Below are positions 47,717 through 61,300 of a DNA stretch of 64,000 nucleotides, one piece after another. A model generated the notes under the pieces. It was not told where the DNA came from. It ran no database searches and saw nothing but the letters and a program-made list of their open reading frames with translations. A program made the position numbers and the translations under genes. Each line of letters begins with the position of its first letter. Within the stretch, counting starts at the first letter, position 1. This DNA comes from Rhodamnia argentea (lineage: Eukaryota; Streptophyta; Magnoliopsida; Myrtales; Myrtaceae): contig NC_063155.1 in NCBI RefSeq assembly GCF_020921035.1, positions 15,209,311 through 15,273,310 on the forward strand, in the 5' to 3' direction.

Positions 47717-48526
47717 TGTATTCGTCTAATTTTTTAGCGACATAAAAAAACTCATGTCTTTTCTCTATTTCGTGAAAGAGAATTTAGCATGTTACTCGCC
47801 TTTGTGTGTGTGTATGTGGTAACATAATGGAATTACTTTCTTTGTCACACTTTTCCTCACGAATCGGATAAGTTGCACACCAAAAAATCTCGGTATCAAG
47901 TTCATGAAAGGGAGTTGAACTTTTCATTTTTTTTACTTGTATTCGTTTAATTTTTCAGCGACATAACAAACTTATATCTTTTCTCTATTTCGTGAAAGAG
48001 AATTTACCATGTTACTTGCGTTTGTGTGTGTGTGTATGTGGTAACATTAGGAGTGTAAAAAAAGCCCATGCCGGTCCAACCCGGCCAGAAAATTCACCAT
48101 AATTTTCGAGCCTTTCGGGCCGATTTGGTACTATTAGGATCGAGTCGGGTCGAGCAGCCCCTGTTCCGATTTTTTTTTTCACCCACGTTTTCTTTTTAAT
48201 TTATCTTATTTTTATTTTTATTTTTTATAATCTTTCATTCGACGGACATGTCAAGTGATTTTGATTTAAAAAAAAAGAAAAAAAAAAAAAAAGAAACCGA
48301 CCCGACCCGACCCGGCCAGAAGAGGATTCGGGCCGGGTCGGGCTTGGTCTTGTTTAGTTTCTGGCCGGCTTGGGCCGGTCGGAGACTCGGCCCGTTGACA
48401 CCCCTAAGTAACATAATGGAATTACTTTCCTTGTCGCACTTTTCCTCACGAATCAGATAAGTTGTGTGCCGAAAAATCTCGGTATCAAGTTTATGAAAAG
48501 GAGTTGAACTTTTCATTTTTTTTTAC
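47717..48526. repeat. ~221-bp tandem duplication, second copy interrupted
   Basis: Unit 1 (about 47717-47937) and unit 2 (about 47938-48526 minus the insert) both begin TTGTATTCGT and share TTTCTCTATTTCGTGAAAGA, TGTGTGTATGTGGTAACAT, CTTTTCCTCACGAATC and AAAAATCTCGGTATCAAGTT. Unit 2 is split at its GTAACAT by a hAT-type MITE. A related, more diverged stretch lies at 46515-46680. Confidence 0.85.
48048..48406. mobile_element. hAT-type MITE inside the second duplication unit
   Basis: The ends TAGGAGTGTAAAAAAAGCCC and, inverted, TAGGGGTGTCAACGGGCC are flanked by GGTAACAT (48040-48047) and AGTAACAT (48407-48414), 7 of 8 identical. The empty site is visible in the neighbouring unit 1 as GTGGTAACATAATGG. 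Ends and duplication length fit hAT. GC-rich arms (CCCGGCC / GGCCGGG) flank an A/T-rich centre. Confidence 0.87.
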
Positions 48527-48689
48527 TGTATTTAAAAGGTTATGGTTATAAAAAAAAAAGAGCAGAGTTTTCGAGTAATTTGAACATATTATAATATAAT
48601 TCATCCCTATATTTGAATACTTTATTTAAGGACATTCAAGTTAGCTTAGCTTCACCAGATGGGGATGGCTTTTTTTTTTACAAACATTT

Positions 48690-48895
48690 AAGTTCGGGAG
48701 TGGCGTCGACCCCGCGTGCTCCGATCTTGAGGATCCCAGGTTTGATCCGGACGAGTTTCTTAATCTGTGGGAGGACTGCCGGCAACGGTCATGGTTTTTT
48801 GACTTCGCCGGAGGACACAGCCGTCGGCTGGTAGGGGAAACTCGGGAGTGGAGGCCACGAGGTCCGATCTAGAGGGCCGTGGATGTGATCCCAAG
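48690..48895. repeat. Dispersed repeat copy 2
   Basis: Shares the blocks TGCTCCGATCTTGAGGAT, CATGGTTTTTTGACTTCGCC and TCGGGAGTGGAGGCCACG with the copy at 44890-45105. The plus strand encodes a protein-like run (DEFLNLWEDC) here that is not kept in copy 1. Its origin is unknown. Confidence 0.6.
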
Positions 48896-48969
48896 GAGTT
48901 TCTTCTTCTTCTTGCTTGCGAGTCTCCCTGTTACTTTTTTTTTTCCTTTAACTGTTAAAAGATGAAGAA

Positions 48970-49378
48970 GATATGGGCCCAAAAAGAAAAATCAGTTGGG
49001 CCCAGCCCATGACAAAAGCAAACTAAGAACTGTAGGCCCATGGCCCATTAATCAATGGGCTCATTTTCAAAGCTCTGGTGCAGTTGCGAAAACGCTGCAG
49101 CGAAGGAAGACGACTTTTGGATTCGCAGTGACCGATGCCGAAGGCTGGTCGCTTCGCAATCGCGAGCATAAACAACATTACCGATTTGAAGAACAAGCAA
49201 CCGCTATCGACGCCAGATCTGGCGGCAAACCTCTCTCAATTTGGCATCTGGACCTCTCGTTTTGCTTCAATTCGTTTTGAGTCTCGCTGCTAGATCGATT
49301 CCCCTTAGGCGTCCGGATTCGGAATCCAGTCTTGGTTAGCGTACTGTAGCTCGTTTTTACTTCTTCTTTCGATCCGAA
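48970..49378 (+). promoter_or_regulatory. Promoter and leader of TWD40-2 with GGGCC/GGCCCA cluster
   Basis: Between 48973 and 49062 the sequence has six GGCCCA or TGGGCC/TGGGC elements on either strand. Examples are ATGGGCCCAA near 48973, GGGCCCAGCCCATG near 48998 and GGCCCATGGCCCATTA near 49036. Clusters of this site-II type are typical of plant housekeeping promoters. The leader follows to the ATG at 49379. Confidence 0.55.
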
Positions 49379-52300
49379 ATGCTGCGGCTGAGATCGTTTC
49401 GGCCGAGCGGCGACAAGATAGTGAAGATTCAGTTGCATCCGACGCATCCATGGCTCGTCACTGCGGATGCGTCGGACTTCGTCTCCGTTTGGAATTGGGA
49501 GCATCGTCAGGTAGCGAGCTGCGCATTTTCGTGTTTTACTGTGCGTGCATGTGTGTGTGTGGACTGGCTTGTTGGAGCATTCTACTCGATGATTTTGATG
49601 TTGTGTGTTGTGATGATGATCGTGGGTTCTTCTGGTTTTAGGTGATTTATGAGCTGAAAGCGGGCGGTGTCGATGAGAGGCGTTTGGTTGGTGCTAAATT
49701 GGAGAAGCTTGCCGAAGGAGAATCAGGTGCATAGAGTTTAATTAGATTCTGATAAAAAGAGATATAAGTGAGTGTTGACGAAAGCCCCTTTAGTTGCGGC
49801 AGATGGCATTCGTTATACAGGCATTGATTTTGATGATATTTGGAAATTCGTCGCAGCTTAGTGGTAGCAGGAATTGTCAGATCAAATGAATCTGCAATTG
49901 ATTTTGATGAATTGATTAAGTCTGTGACAATTATCTTTTCTAGCAACATGTATTGAAACTTTGAAGCTTTGAAACATTGATTCCGATAACAAAAAAGATC
50001 TACATTGCTGGCCCAAAGCTATTATACTAATGAGAAGAACTTAACTTAAAGCATACAAGCGCAATTTTTTTCTTTATCCAGACACTTTCACAGCGCCTTT
50101 TTTCTGCAGACCAGTCAGTAGGTGGTCTTCGGGAAATGAACTTCTGCATTAATGGTTTCCTTTTTTTGGGTTCTTGTAGAGTCCAAGGGTAAACCAACTG
50201 AGGCCATTCGGGGAGGAAGGTAAGTGCTCTTTCTATATGAATGTCTGTTTCCTTTTTTTGCTGATTTCTGACCCATTAAGTTGAGAAACTGACCTATTTT
50301 GCATGTCGTTACTCAAGTGTTAAGCAGGTGAACTTTTATGATGATGATGTACGCTATTGGCAGCTATGGCGTAACCGATCTGCAGCAGCAGAAGCTCCAT
50401 CAGCTGTCAGCAATGTCACTTCAGCATTTACTTCTCCAGCGCCATCAACGAAAGGGCGTCATTTTCTTGTCATTTGTTGTGAAAACAAAGCTATTTTTCT
50501 GGACTTGGTGACAATGCGAGGCCGAGATGTACCCAAGCAAGAACTTGACAACAGATCGCTACTCTGGCAAGTCCTTACTCATTGACATTGCCTAATTTCA
50601 ATCTAATGACAGTTCTTTGGTTAAAGTGACAATAGTATAGTTTCAGAGCCACTTTTAACTTTTTGTTCATTGGTATTGGAGAAAACAATTTTTTTTTAGA
50701 GCCTTGAATTTGTCCATTTAAATGTACACTACTGGATGTGCCTCTCTTTCTTTTCTGTAAGTTTTTTTACTTTTCGGACTGAGTAAGTATAGTAAACTTT
50801 TAGTTAATTAATTCTGGTTCCCTATAGTATTTACTAGTTGTCAAGCTTGAGGAGTAAGGTCACTATGGTAGGATGAGAACCGTTGTTAAATTCGGAACAT
50901 AGATTAGTAAATTCTATTCTTAAACTCAATATGATCATGGATTATTGTTGAAGAATTGTAACTACAAAGGGGTCTATAGCAAGGAACTCTCTCTTTTATA
51001 AGGTCCTTGGCTCAACTTGTTGGTTGTGCAGGTGGATATTTTGTACTGTGGGCCAGAAACTAGAGGCCTTCCAGGCTTGGGTTTGCTTAATTTGGAGACG
51101 ATCAGGTTTCCAGAAGATAATAGTAGGTGTTGAGCTGTTAGTCAGGGCAACTTGTTTTGTCAAATTTCCTAACGGAAGTCTTAGCATCTTCGTATCGATG
51201 TCAATTGTCATTTGTTTACAGTGATATATTTCATGTCCTCCTTATTATTCGTTTTTAGGCTCCAATCAGTTTCATATCTTCTAATACTCCGAGGGCAAGA
51301 ATTACTGTTTGTATAGGTCATTGGAATCGGCATTTACAACACAAGTTAATCAACCATCTCTTATACTGTTTTTCTTTCTTTTCTTACTAATGGATTACTG
51401 CCTGTTGGCTGTTCTTCATCTTTTTAATGCTGATATCTCTGTTGCTTTATTTTCTTGACGCAGTATGGAGTTTCTGGCCCGATCTGCAGCTGGAGATGGT
51501 CCACTTGTTGCTTTTGGTGGATCAGATGGTGTCATTAGAGTACTTTCAATGATAACATGGAAGGTTTGGCATCTGTCAATTTTGTGGTCTGATGTTAGTC
51601 TTGTACATGCATTTTGAGGACAGTAATTATCTGCAGCTTGTAAGGAGATACACTGGCGGTCATAAAGGATCGATTTCTTGTCTAATGACCTTCATGGCTT
51701 CTTCTGGTGAGGTATAGCTTCATAACTTAGTTTTATTTAGCTTTCATTGTATCGTTACTTGGTTGTGAATGCTTATGTTATGCACAAATTGAGGAACGAG
51801 TTTCTGCGTCTAAACATATAGATATTGTAAGGTGTGAGTATTGACTTAAAATGTTAGGGTATCTGGCCTAAAATGCTGTCCTTGTGACTGTTACCTTTGC
51901 TGGAACAGCATAGTGAACCAGCAAGTCTAAAAACTAGGTTGTGGCACAATGTGTTTTGACAATAATGTGAGAAGGTGATAAGACTGATGATGGAACTAAA
52001 AGTAGGACTTATGGGAAAGGTTGGCACTATATGAACTTTTGCGTATTAAGTGAAGGTGGTATGAGTTGTTGAGGCAGGCTGTTGTAGGAGAAAAGTAACA
52101 GCTTCTGACGTGGTCAATTCTTTGTTGGATTTCAACTTATGCAACACCAACACTAGCAGCGGTTGTTGTTTCTTTTTTTGTAAGCAGTTACCAATGGTGA
52201 CAGTGATACAAATTCAAGTTTTTTCTTCATTATCAAAGCAACTGATGTGCAATTTTGTTGGACAGGGGTCTGTTGCAAAACATACATTTATCATTGTAGT

Positions 52301-55300
52301 AAATATGTGTCCTTTTTTTATACTTGCTATTCTATAGTCATCTTAATGCATTGAGTTTTTAAACTATTTGCAAATCTCGTCTTACTCTTAGGTTATTGGT
52401 TCTCCATGATATATGCTGTCATAAAATGTACACAGACTTCCAGCAGTTTACCTAATGAACCTTGCTTGATCAATTTCAACTTGTGCTCTGGAGTATTAGT
52501 TTCTTGTATTTGTTTTAGTGCAACTGGTTCTAGTTGTCATGTTTGTTTATCTTGCCTTTTATTGCTGGTGCAGTCAGACAAGTTCATCTGCAGTAGCTCT
52601 CGTACATGGGTTTGTTGTCGTCCAACTTGTATGCTTTCTAATGGTTGCTTCATGTATTTTTTGTAGGCACTTCTGGTGTCTGGTGCTAGTGATGGTTTGC
52701 TTGTCCTATGGAGTGCAGACCATGGTCAAGATTCTCGAGAACTAGTACCCAAACTGAGCTTAAAAGTACTATTTTCCCCTATGCTCTCCTTATTCTTATG
52801 ATGATCTTTCAGTTCCTCTTCTTATAAATGAGCCAATACCCGTTTTGATGTATTAATTTAATTAACTAAACTTTGCTGGTAAAGTGAAGACCATGCAACA
52901 CTGTCAACACTATAGAGAGAACAAATAATGTTTAGTGTGAATCCATTTATTAACTTTACTTCATGAAACTGCCACATGAATATTATTATCTTGACAATTT
53001 TGTCGCAAAAAAAAAAAAAAAATTGAAACTGGTAGTGTTTGATCATATATTCGCTTTGGAATGTATGTATTGTCTATTGTCAGCTTTGCTTTCCACATCT
53101 TTTTTCCTCATGGTGATGCTAATGGAAGTTTAGTCCTCATTGAAAGCCCATTTAAATTTTGTGATGCCGGTATTGGTCGGTTGAATCAGAGACTAATTGA
53201 ATCCATTTTCAGGCACATGATGGCGGGGTTGTGGCTGTTGAACTTTCTAGAGTGAGTGGAGGTACTCCGCAGCTTATAACAATTGGTGCAGACAAAACGC
53301 TAGCTATATGGGATACAATGTCATTCAAGGTGTGTAATTTGATCTCCTGATTTAGGGTAATGATGGAAAAATTTTCTTTGTTTGATGCTTTATAACATTG
53401 ATGACCTGTAGCTCATCCCTTTTTTAGGAGTTGCGAAGAATTAAACCCGTGTCTAAACTTGCTTGCCACAGTGTTGCATCTTGGTGCCATCCTCGGGCTC
53501 CAAACCTTGATATATTAACTTGTGTAAAAGACTCCCACATATGGTATGCATCTCTTTTCCTTAGTGGGTTTTGTTGGTTTTCCGCTAGATGGTGTTGTGA
53601 GCTTTTCTTTTGAAGAATAAGTATCAAGATATGTCTAGAACTGAGTTTGTTCTATGCGTATGAGTCTCTTGGTAAATGAAAATAATTAGATGAACAGCTT
53701 TATTCTACTACTTGGTTGAGCAATTTCATTATTGTCTTTTTGCAGGGCCATTGAGCACCCCACGTATTCAGCTCTTACGAGGCCGTTGTGTGAGCTTTCC
53801 TCACTTGTTCCACCACAAATACTTGCGCCAAACAAGAAACTTAGAGTATGTTCTGAATAGTCGATCCTTTCCCTCTACCTACTTATTTCATCCATGGGCT
53901 TAAGCATAATCCCATAAGAGGAAATGTCTCATCCCTTACGCAATAGTTTCTTGGAGTAGATGCACTCAATTTAAATATCTGTCATAGACATCAATTTAAC
54001 TTGCCTGATGCATAAATAAAATGTTTGATGAGTAATGATTTTCCATGTGAAAATTAAGAACATTGGTCCAGACTCATACTCTGTAGTTATGGGAAGCTTC
54101 GCTCATTGTGATGTTCCGTCACCTTTTCTCCTGAAGTTGGAAGGAGAGTTCTATAGAAAATGTTGAAATATTCTTTATTGTTTTTTTTCTCATAATGTGC
54201 AAATTGTTTTTAAGTTCTTAGAATGAAAAATATATGAGGGCTTTAAAGTGGTTTATGTATTTATGACTGATTAAGGATTGTTGTTTAGAGGGGGAGGAAT
54301 AGTGGAGAAAGTGATGAATTATTTATCTCCAATTACCAAATCGGCCTATATTGGTACTTCTGAAAAGGAATTCTTTTTAGGGCTTCACATAGTTTTTGGC
54401 GATGATATTTTCTTTTGGATTTTATAGCCCTGATCCTTAGAAGTTGCTATTGCAGGTATATTGCATGGTTGCACATCCATTACAGCCCCACCTTGTTGCT
54501 ACTGGAACCAATGTTGGTGTGATTATGTGTGAGTTTGATGCCAGGTCCCTTCCACCTGTAGCCCCACTACCAACGCCTTCGGAGAGCAGGGAGCATTCAG
54601 CAGTCTACGTGGTTGAGAGGGAACTGAAGCTTCTAAACTTCCAGTTGTCACCCACTGGAAATCCATCGCTTGGGAACAATGCCTCTTTATCTGAAGCAGG
54701 AAGGTTGAAGGGAGAATCATCAGAGTTGTTACATGTCAAGCAGATTAAGAAGCACATTAGTACTCCAGTTCAAAATGATTCATATTCAATTCTTTCCGTC
54801 AGCAATTCTGGGAAGTAAGTTATGTCGAATTTTAATTTTCCTAGGTTATGGATGCATAGGACATGCAACCTATATAGTTATTTTTTCTGGCAATTGAACA
54901 CAAAGGGAATGAGTACATTGTTCAGTGTGTACGGTGGCAACTCTAATTACAAACAGATTCATGCCTGTATATTGTTAATTGTCATTACTATGGACTGTCA
55001 ACTGCAGATTACTTGATATTCTTGCATGTGTTGGTTTCTTCTTTGTACTTGACTGACTGTAGCTGCTTGCTTCCTACTTGTGCAGGTATCTTGCAATTGT
55101 GTGGCCAGATATTCCGTATTTTTCTATTTATAAAGTTGGTGACTGGTCTATCGTTGATTCCGGTACTGCAAGACTTCTGGCATGGGATGCTTGTCGTGAT
55201 AGATTTGCCATATTAGAATCTGCACCTGCCCTGAGAATTCCCATAGTTCCTAAAGGTGGTTCCTCAAGGAAAGCAAAAGAGGCAGCTGCAGCAGCAGCAC

Positions 55301-58300
55301 AAGCTGCAGCAGCCGCTGCATCTGCTGCTTCTGCGGCCAGTGTTCAAGTTCGTATCCTGCTGGATGATGGAACATCAAATATATTGATGAAATCCGTAGG
55401 CAGTCGCAGCGAACCGGTATTTAGTTGTTTGGCTATCTAGAAAGCTTTCTCATGCTTGCCATTTGTCTTTTTTCTCTTTGCAAGTTTTTGCCTCAACTGA
55501 ACAGGGATTATGCATTAATAGTGGTTAATGACCTTTTGGTTTGGCTTTAAACTGGGTGTTTTAGTATATGTACTTCTCATGACATAATTGGAGTATCACA
55601 GGAAAGAGGTATGTCGTGTCGTATTTAAGGCAGTCCTAATCACCAACAGTTACAAGATTAAGTTGTGAATTATTCATCACTAGAAGACTCGTTGAAAGTT
55701 CACGAAGTGAGGAAGTACTAGGAAGGATTCAAGTAAAAAAGTCTCACTCTAGGGATACTGCCCACATTTTACCATTGCCACATGTTGGTCGGACAATGTA
55801 CAGTTCTTCTGACCATCAGCATTATTATTCATCATGGACCCAGTGGTCTAATTATTGGTGTATATTTCTTATGCAAGAGCCTGGTGTGTGAAGTAATATA
55901 CATTTAGTTAATAAGTAATGACTCTGTTTAAAAAGACCGTTAACTGATAATTGCATAAGCTTATTTTCTTTTTCATGTATTAAGAGCGTTATGTAGCTTC
56001 GTTGTTGGTGTTATAGAAAAGAACTTGCCTTGTTATGTGGTTTACACTTGTCCTAGCAAATTCGTTGTTGTATCTATGGTTTTTTCCATTTCTTATGCAT
56101 GGTAATTTCAACTGAAAATCATCCCTTGTAGGTTATTGGCTTGCATGGTGGAGCACTTCTTGGTGTAGCTTATCGGATGTCGCGAAGGATCAGCCCTGTT
56201 GCTGCAACTGCTATATCAACAATTCAGTCCATGCCCTTATCAGGATATGGCAATAGTGGCCTTTCTTCCTTTGCTGCTTTGGACGATAATTTATCACATA
56301 AATCTTCTACTGAGGCAGCACCGCCAAATTTTCAGCTCTATAGGTCAGCAGTAAAATTTTCTTACCTAGTATTAGCAAAATGATATATAATTGCCAGTAT
56401 TTTGGATCATCAGTATTTGGATATTGCTGCGTGTAGAGCACTTGATCACTACTATTTACGATAATTACGAACCATATCCAAGACACTATGAAACATGATG
56501 TATACGATATATATTTAGGATAAACTGAAAAGTAAGAAAGACATCACAGTATTTTAGGTTCTATCTCTCTCATTCTCCTGGTATATGTCCTGGAAAAATT
56601 GTTCTATGCATACGACTCCATGTGACCAATGCATGTGGACCGTCAGATCAAGTGGAATTCGTATGATCTGATGACTCACGTGCACAGGGCTCACACGGTC
56701 CAGGTGGATGTAATTGCTTGAACTTATCGTCTGGAGTTGCAGTGCTAGTTACAGTAGTTAATAATGATTTTTTTTTTGCCTCCCCGCAATGCGTTGGTGT
56801 AAATTGGTTTCCATCTTTATTTACTGGTGACATTGGTTCCATCTTCTGGTATATTGTTCTTTCCTCTTTTATAGTCAGTGCTTATTTGGACCTTTTTTAT
56901 GGCAGCTGGGAGACTTTTGAACCTGTTGGCGGTCTCCTTCCTCAGCCAGAATGGACTGCATGGGACCAAACTGTTGAGTACTGTGCGTTTGCATATCATC
57001 ATTATATAGTCATATCTTCTTTGCGACCGCAGTATAGATATTTGGGAGATGTTGCAATCCCTTATGCTACTGGTGCTGTTTGGCATCGAAGACAGCTGTT
57101 TGTGGTTACACCTACCACCATCGAGTAAGATGTAGTTGTTGTCTGATAATTTGTCTTGATTTTTTTTCGTCTTTCTCCTTTGGTTGGTCAGTTGTAGTCC
57201 TTGAGAAGTTAGTACACTCAACTAAATGTCTCTTTTCTGATAGTTCCCTTCTCTGAACAAATAACATTTGAAATTCATTTTTATATCTTTGTTTTTTGTC
57301 ATGTACTCCTTTGTTTTTTTTTTTTTTTTTTGGTTGTGGTGTGTGGGGGGGGGGGTTGGGGGGGGGTCAAAGTACTCCTATGGTTTGCTAGTAGCATAAT
57401 ATGCTAAGCTTCTAATTTCGTTCGATTCCTTGATTATCTAATACTGTGCTTGTGCCACCTTAGATGTGTCTTTGTCGATGCTGGAGTGGCACCAATAGAT
57501 ATAGAAACAAGAAAGATGAAAGAAGAAATGAAATTAAGAGAAGCACAAGCACAGGCAGTTGCAGAGCATGGAGAGTTAGCTCTTATTGCCGTAGAAGGTA
57601 CCCAGGCAGCTACGCAAGAAAGAATCAAACTAAGGCCCCCAATGCTGCAGGTTAAGCATTTCAGCATTCTGTATGACGTCATTTCATTGTTCTTAGTGAA
57701 TGCTGAGTTTCTTTTGAGTGGCTGGAGAATCTCTCCCTTGAGCTGAGACCAAGCTACTGGATTACTGGATCTAATTATGCTTATAATAATGCCTATCAAT
57801 TCTGATATAAGCTAGCACAAAGAATATAATAACCTGAAATGTTACTCGGCAAGGTTTCTTTCTTGTGCTAATGGTCAAGTTTCTTTGGGGCTATGATCAG
57901 CCTATTGAAAATATGAAGGCTTTGCTTTTTGTATTGATTGCACACATGAAACAGCTTTCTGCTTCAATATGTATTAATGAGTTGGAGGAATTTTGAAGCA
58001 CGCTTTGAAGCCATATAGAAGTTGCTGACCTATGCAGCGATCTTTCAATGCCACTTCAATAACTCTGTCCTTTTTTACGTGTTTTAGCACTGGACTCTGA
58101 ATTAGGAGAATCTACCATAGTCCTTATCAGCCCTATTTTTTTTACTGTCTCGTCCTATCTTTGACATGTAGTAACAGTTCATCTTTCTCTATTCAGGTTG
58201 TTCGTCTAGCATCTTTCCAGCACGCTCCTTCTATTCCTCCATTTGTGAGTTTGCCGAGGCAATCCAAAGTTGATGGTGATGACATAGCAGTGCTGAAGGA

Positions 58301-61300
58301 GTTTGAAGAAAGAAAAGTTAATGAGGTTGCTGTTGGGGGTGGTGGGGTCTCAGTAGCAGTTACTCGTTTTCCAGTGGAGCAAAAACGACCTGTTGGACCT
58401 TTGTTAGTGGTTGGCGTTAGGGATGGTGTTCTTTGGCTAATTGATAGGTAACAGGCCTCCAATGCTTCTAAAATGAGAGAGATTAGTGGTTTTTCAAATG
58501 TTTCGTTCGTTACCTCCTGAAAGGTTATTGATGCTCACGTATGTCTTCATGCTAAGAGTAAAATGAATCAAAGGACTTTTTGCTCTGTGCAATCATTCTT
58601 AAGAACTTCTATCCTCTCAATCGGAATTTGCATAAACCAAATGTCGTTTTGAATTAACGTGGTCAGCATCTGTACAATTATTTGATTTCCTATCAGGAAC
58701 TGCTACAAGTTCTGTTGTAATTCTTTCAACTAATGTCAAGCTTTTGTAACTTGTAGCGTAGATATGAGAGTTTGCCACATTTGGCTTATTGTATTTAATG
58801 TAGGATGAACTATGTAATATTTGTCTGACATTTTTATATGGGTTGAAACATAAATACAATATTTATCTCTTGAAGTGCTAGCTTTAGCAAAACTTATCAT
58901 CAGGCAATTTCAAACTTATCGATTCTGGAAACTGAAAACCAAAGTCACAGACGGTAGCCAAAGCCAAAAGGCCATAATAAAAGTTTTAATTACCCAGCCA
59001 TTTCTGAAGTTGGTTAAGCTGGAAGTAGGAAGGGGAGATTGGCCTCTTACTTCTTTCCTTTTCTTTTGTTGGTTGTGCGCTTATATAGAATTTTACGACC
59101 ACTGAGCTGTTTGTCTGTGAATTTCTCTGCAGCTAGTATTTATATATTGGCCAGTTATATATTTCTTTCCTTTTCTGTTGTTGGTTATTGGCTCATAACT
59201 TAGAATTTAAGACCATTGGGCTGTTTGTGTGTATCACTGCAGCTTGTATTTATAGATCTCACTATGATCTTTTTGTCGATTGTCCTTTCTAGGTACATGT
59301 GTGCACATGCCTTATCTCTGAGTCACCCGGGTATTCGTTGCCGGTGTCTTGCTGCTTATGGAGATGCAGTTAGTGCGGTAAAATGGTAGTTGCTCCTTTC
59401 CTGCATGTATTGGTGCCCCTTGTCCCTATTTGTAATCTTGGGCAAAGTAAACATTGTCTTTTTTGCTGATGGAACTGCAGGGCAAGTAGGCTTGCTAGAG
59501 AACATCATGATGATTTGGCCCAGTTTATGCTTGGAATGGGCTATGCTACTGAAGCTCTTCATTTGCCTGGAATATCTAAGAGGTAAACCCGCACTATAGC
59601 TTACAAGGGACAGCGAGGTTGCTCCTTTGTATTTTTGAAACCTGGAATGGAATTTACCCAGGAAAAAGGAATAAAACAGTTTGCTTTGCTGTAGATTAGA
59701 TCTAACATCAGAAATGACTTTTTAGTTGAAGAGTTCTTAGAGTCACTAACTACTGGCCTCAGTGAATTATCTGATTATATTTTTTCCTATAAGTAGAAAC
59801 TTCCCTATCAACTTGAATCATGGATAAACAATTTGGGGGACAATACTGAGTTACCACAAAATACAAAATTTCCAAATTGAACTATATTGTTTGACTGATT
59901 ATCAAATCTCAAGACTCATTTATCCAAAGTCAAAAGAATGGTATGATTTTACATCTACAGCCGCATCATTGCTTAAAGGCTTCATTATTCTATACGGTAG
60001 TTATGGACAGAGGTCCTACTGATGATGATATTCCAGTAATCCTTCCATTAGTCTGAGCCTATGACAAGTTGTTCTCCTTTGGTTTGTGTTTTAGGATGAA
60101 TTGTGAGGTATTAAGCATTTTTGTGTTTCTTCACTATCCAGGTTGGAGTTTGATTTGGCTATGCAAAGCAGTGATTTGAAAAGAGCTCTCCAGTGCCTTC
60201 TTACAATGAGCAACAGTAGGGAGCTGGGCCAAGATAGTGTGGGGTTTGATTTGAAAGATATCCTCACGGTGACAACTAAGAAAGAAAATCTTGTAGAGGC
60301 TGTGCAAGGAGTGGTTAAATTTGCTAAGGAATTTTTGGATCTTATTGATGCTGCGGATGCTACTGGGCAAGCTGACATTGCTCGGGAAGCTCTTAAAAGG
60401 TTAGCTGCTGCCGGTTCAGTAAAGGGAGCTTTACAGGGTCATGAGCTGAGGGGACTGGCTTTGCGACTTGCTAATCATGGAGAACTGACGCGGCTTAGTG
60501 TATGCAGCTATCTTCCTGTGACTTTATGTCTTATGTCATAAAATTCATTTATACTAATTCCTCAGTCTGTACATTCATTAGAAGGATGCATCTATTGTTC
60601 AGTTATTCTTATGCCATGTTGAGCACCAGTACCTGCTGTGATGAGCACTACTAAATTTACTATGTGTTGCATGTTAGAAGAGTTCGTCATCTTCATTATT
60701 GTTAAATTTGGATTCCAATATATATCATTAAGCGCACAGAAGTAATCAACAGCCAAAAGTTGTTTGGCGAACTCTAAGTGGGTTCTAACTTTCTAACAAT
60801 GATTATAGGGTCTGGTTAACAATTTGATCTCGGTTGGCTCGGGACGTGAAGCAGCTTTTTCAGCAGCTGTTTTGGGCGACAATGCTCTCATGGAGAGGGC
60901 ATGGCAGGAAACTGGGATGCTTGCTGAGGCTGTGCTTCATGCTCATGTATGGGTCAAACAACTTCACTTCCCTCATCTTGTCTCATTTTATGCTGACCTG
61001 ACTTTCCTAATGCATGTACTTCTAGGCTCATGGAAGACCCACTCTAAAGAACTTTGTCGAGGCGTGGAATAAAATGTTACAGAAGGAAGTTGAGCATGCA
61101 CCATCCACTAAAACAGATGCTGCAGCTGCCTTTCTTGCTTCTTTGGAGGAACCGAAGCTTACCAGTTTGGCAGAAGCTGGCAAGAAACCCCCAATTGAAA
61201 TTTTACCCCCAGGAATGCCTTCTCTTTCGGCTACAATGGCAATGAAGAAGAAACCCCCTCCTGCTGCGCAAAATCCGCAGCCGGATCCTGCAGCGCAAAA

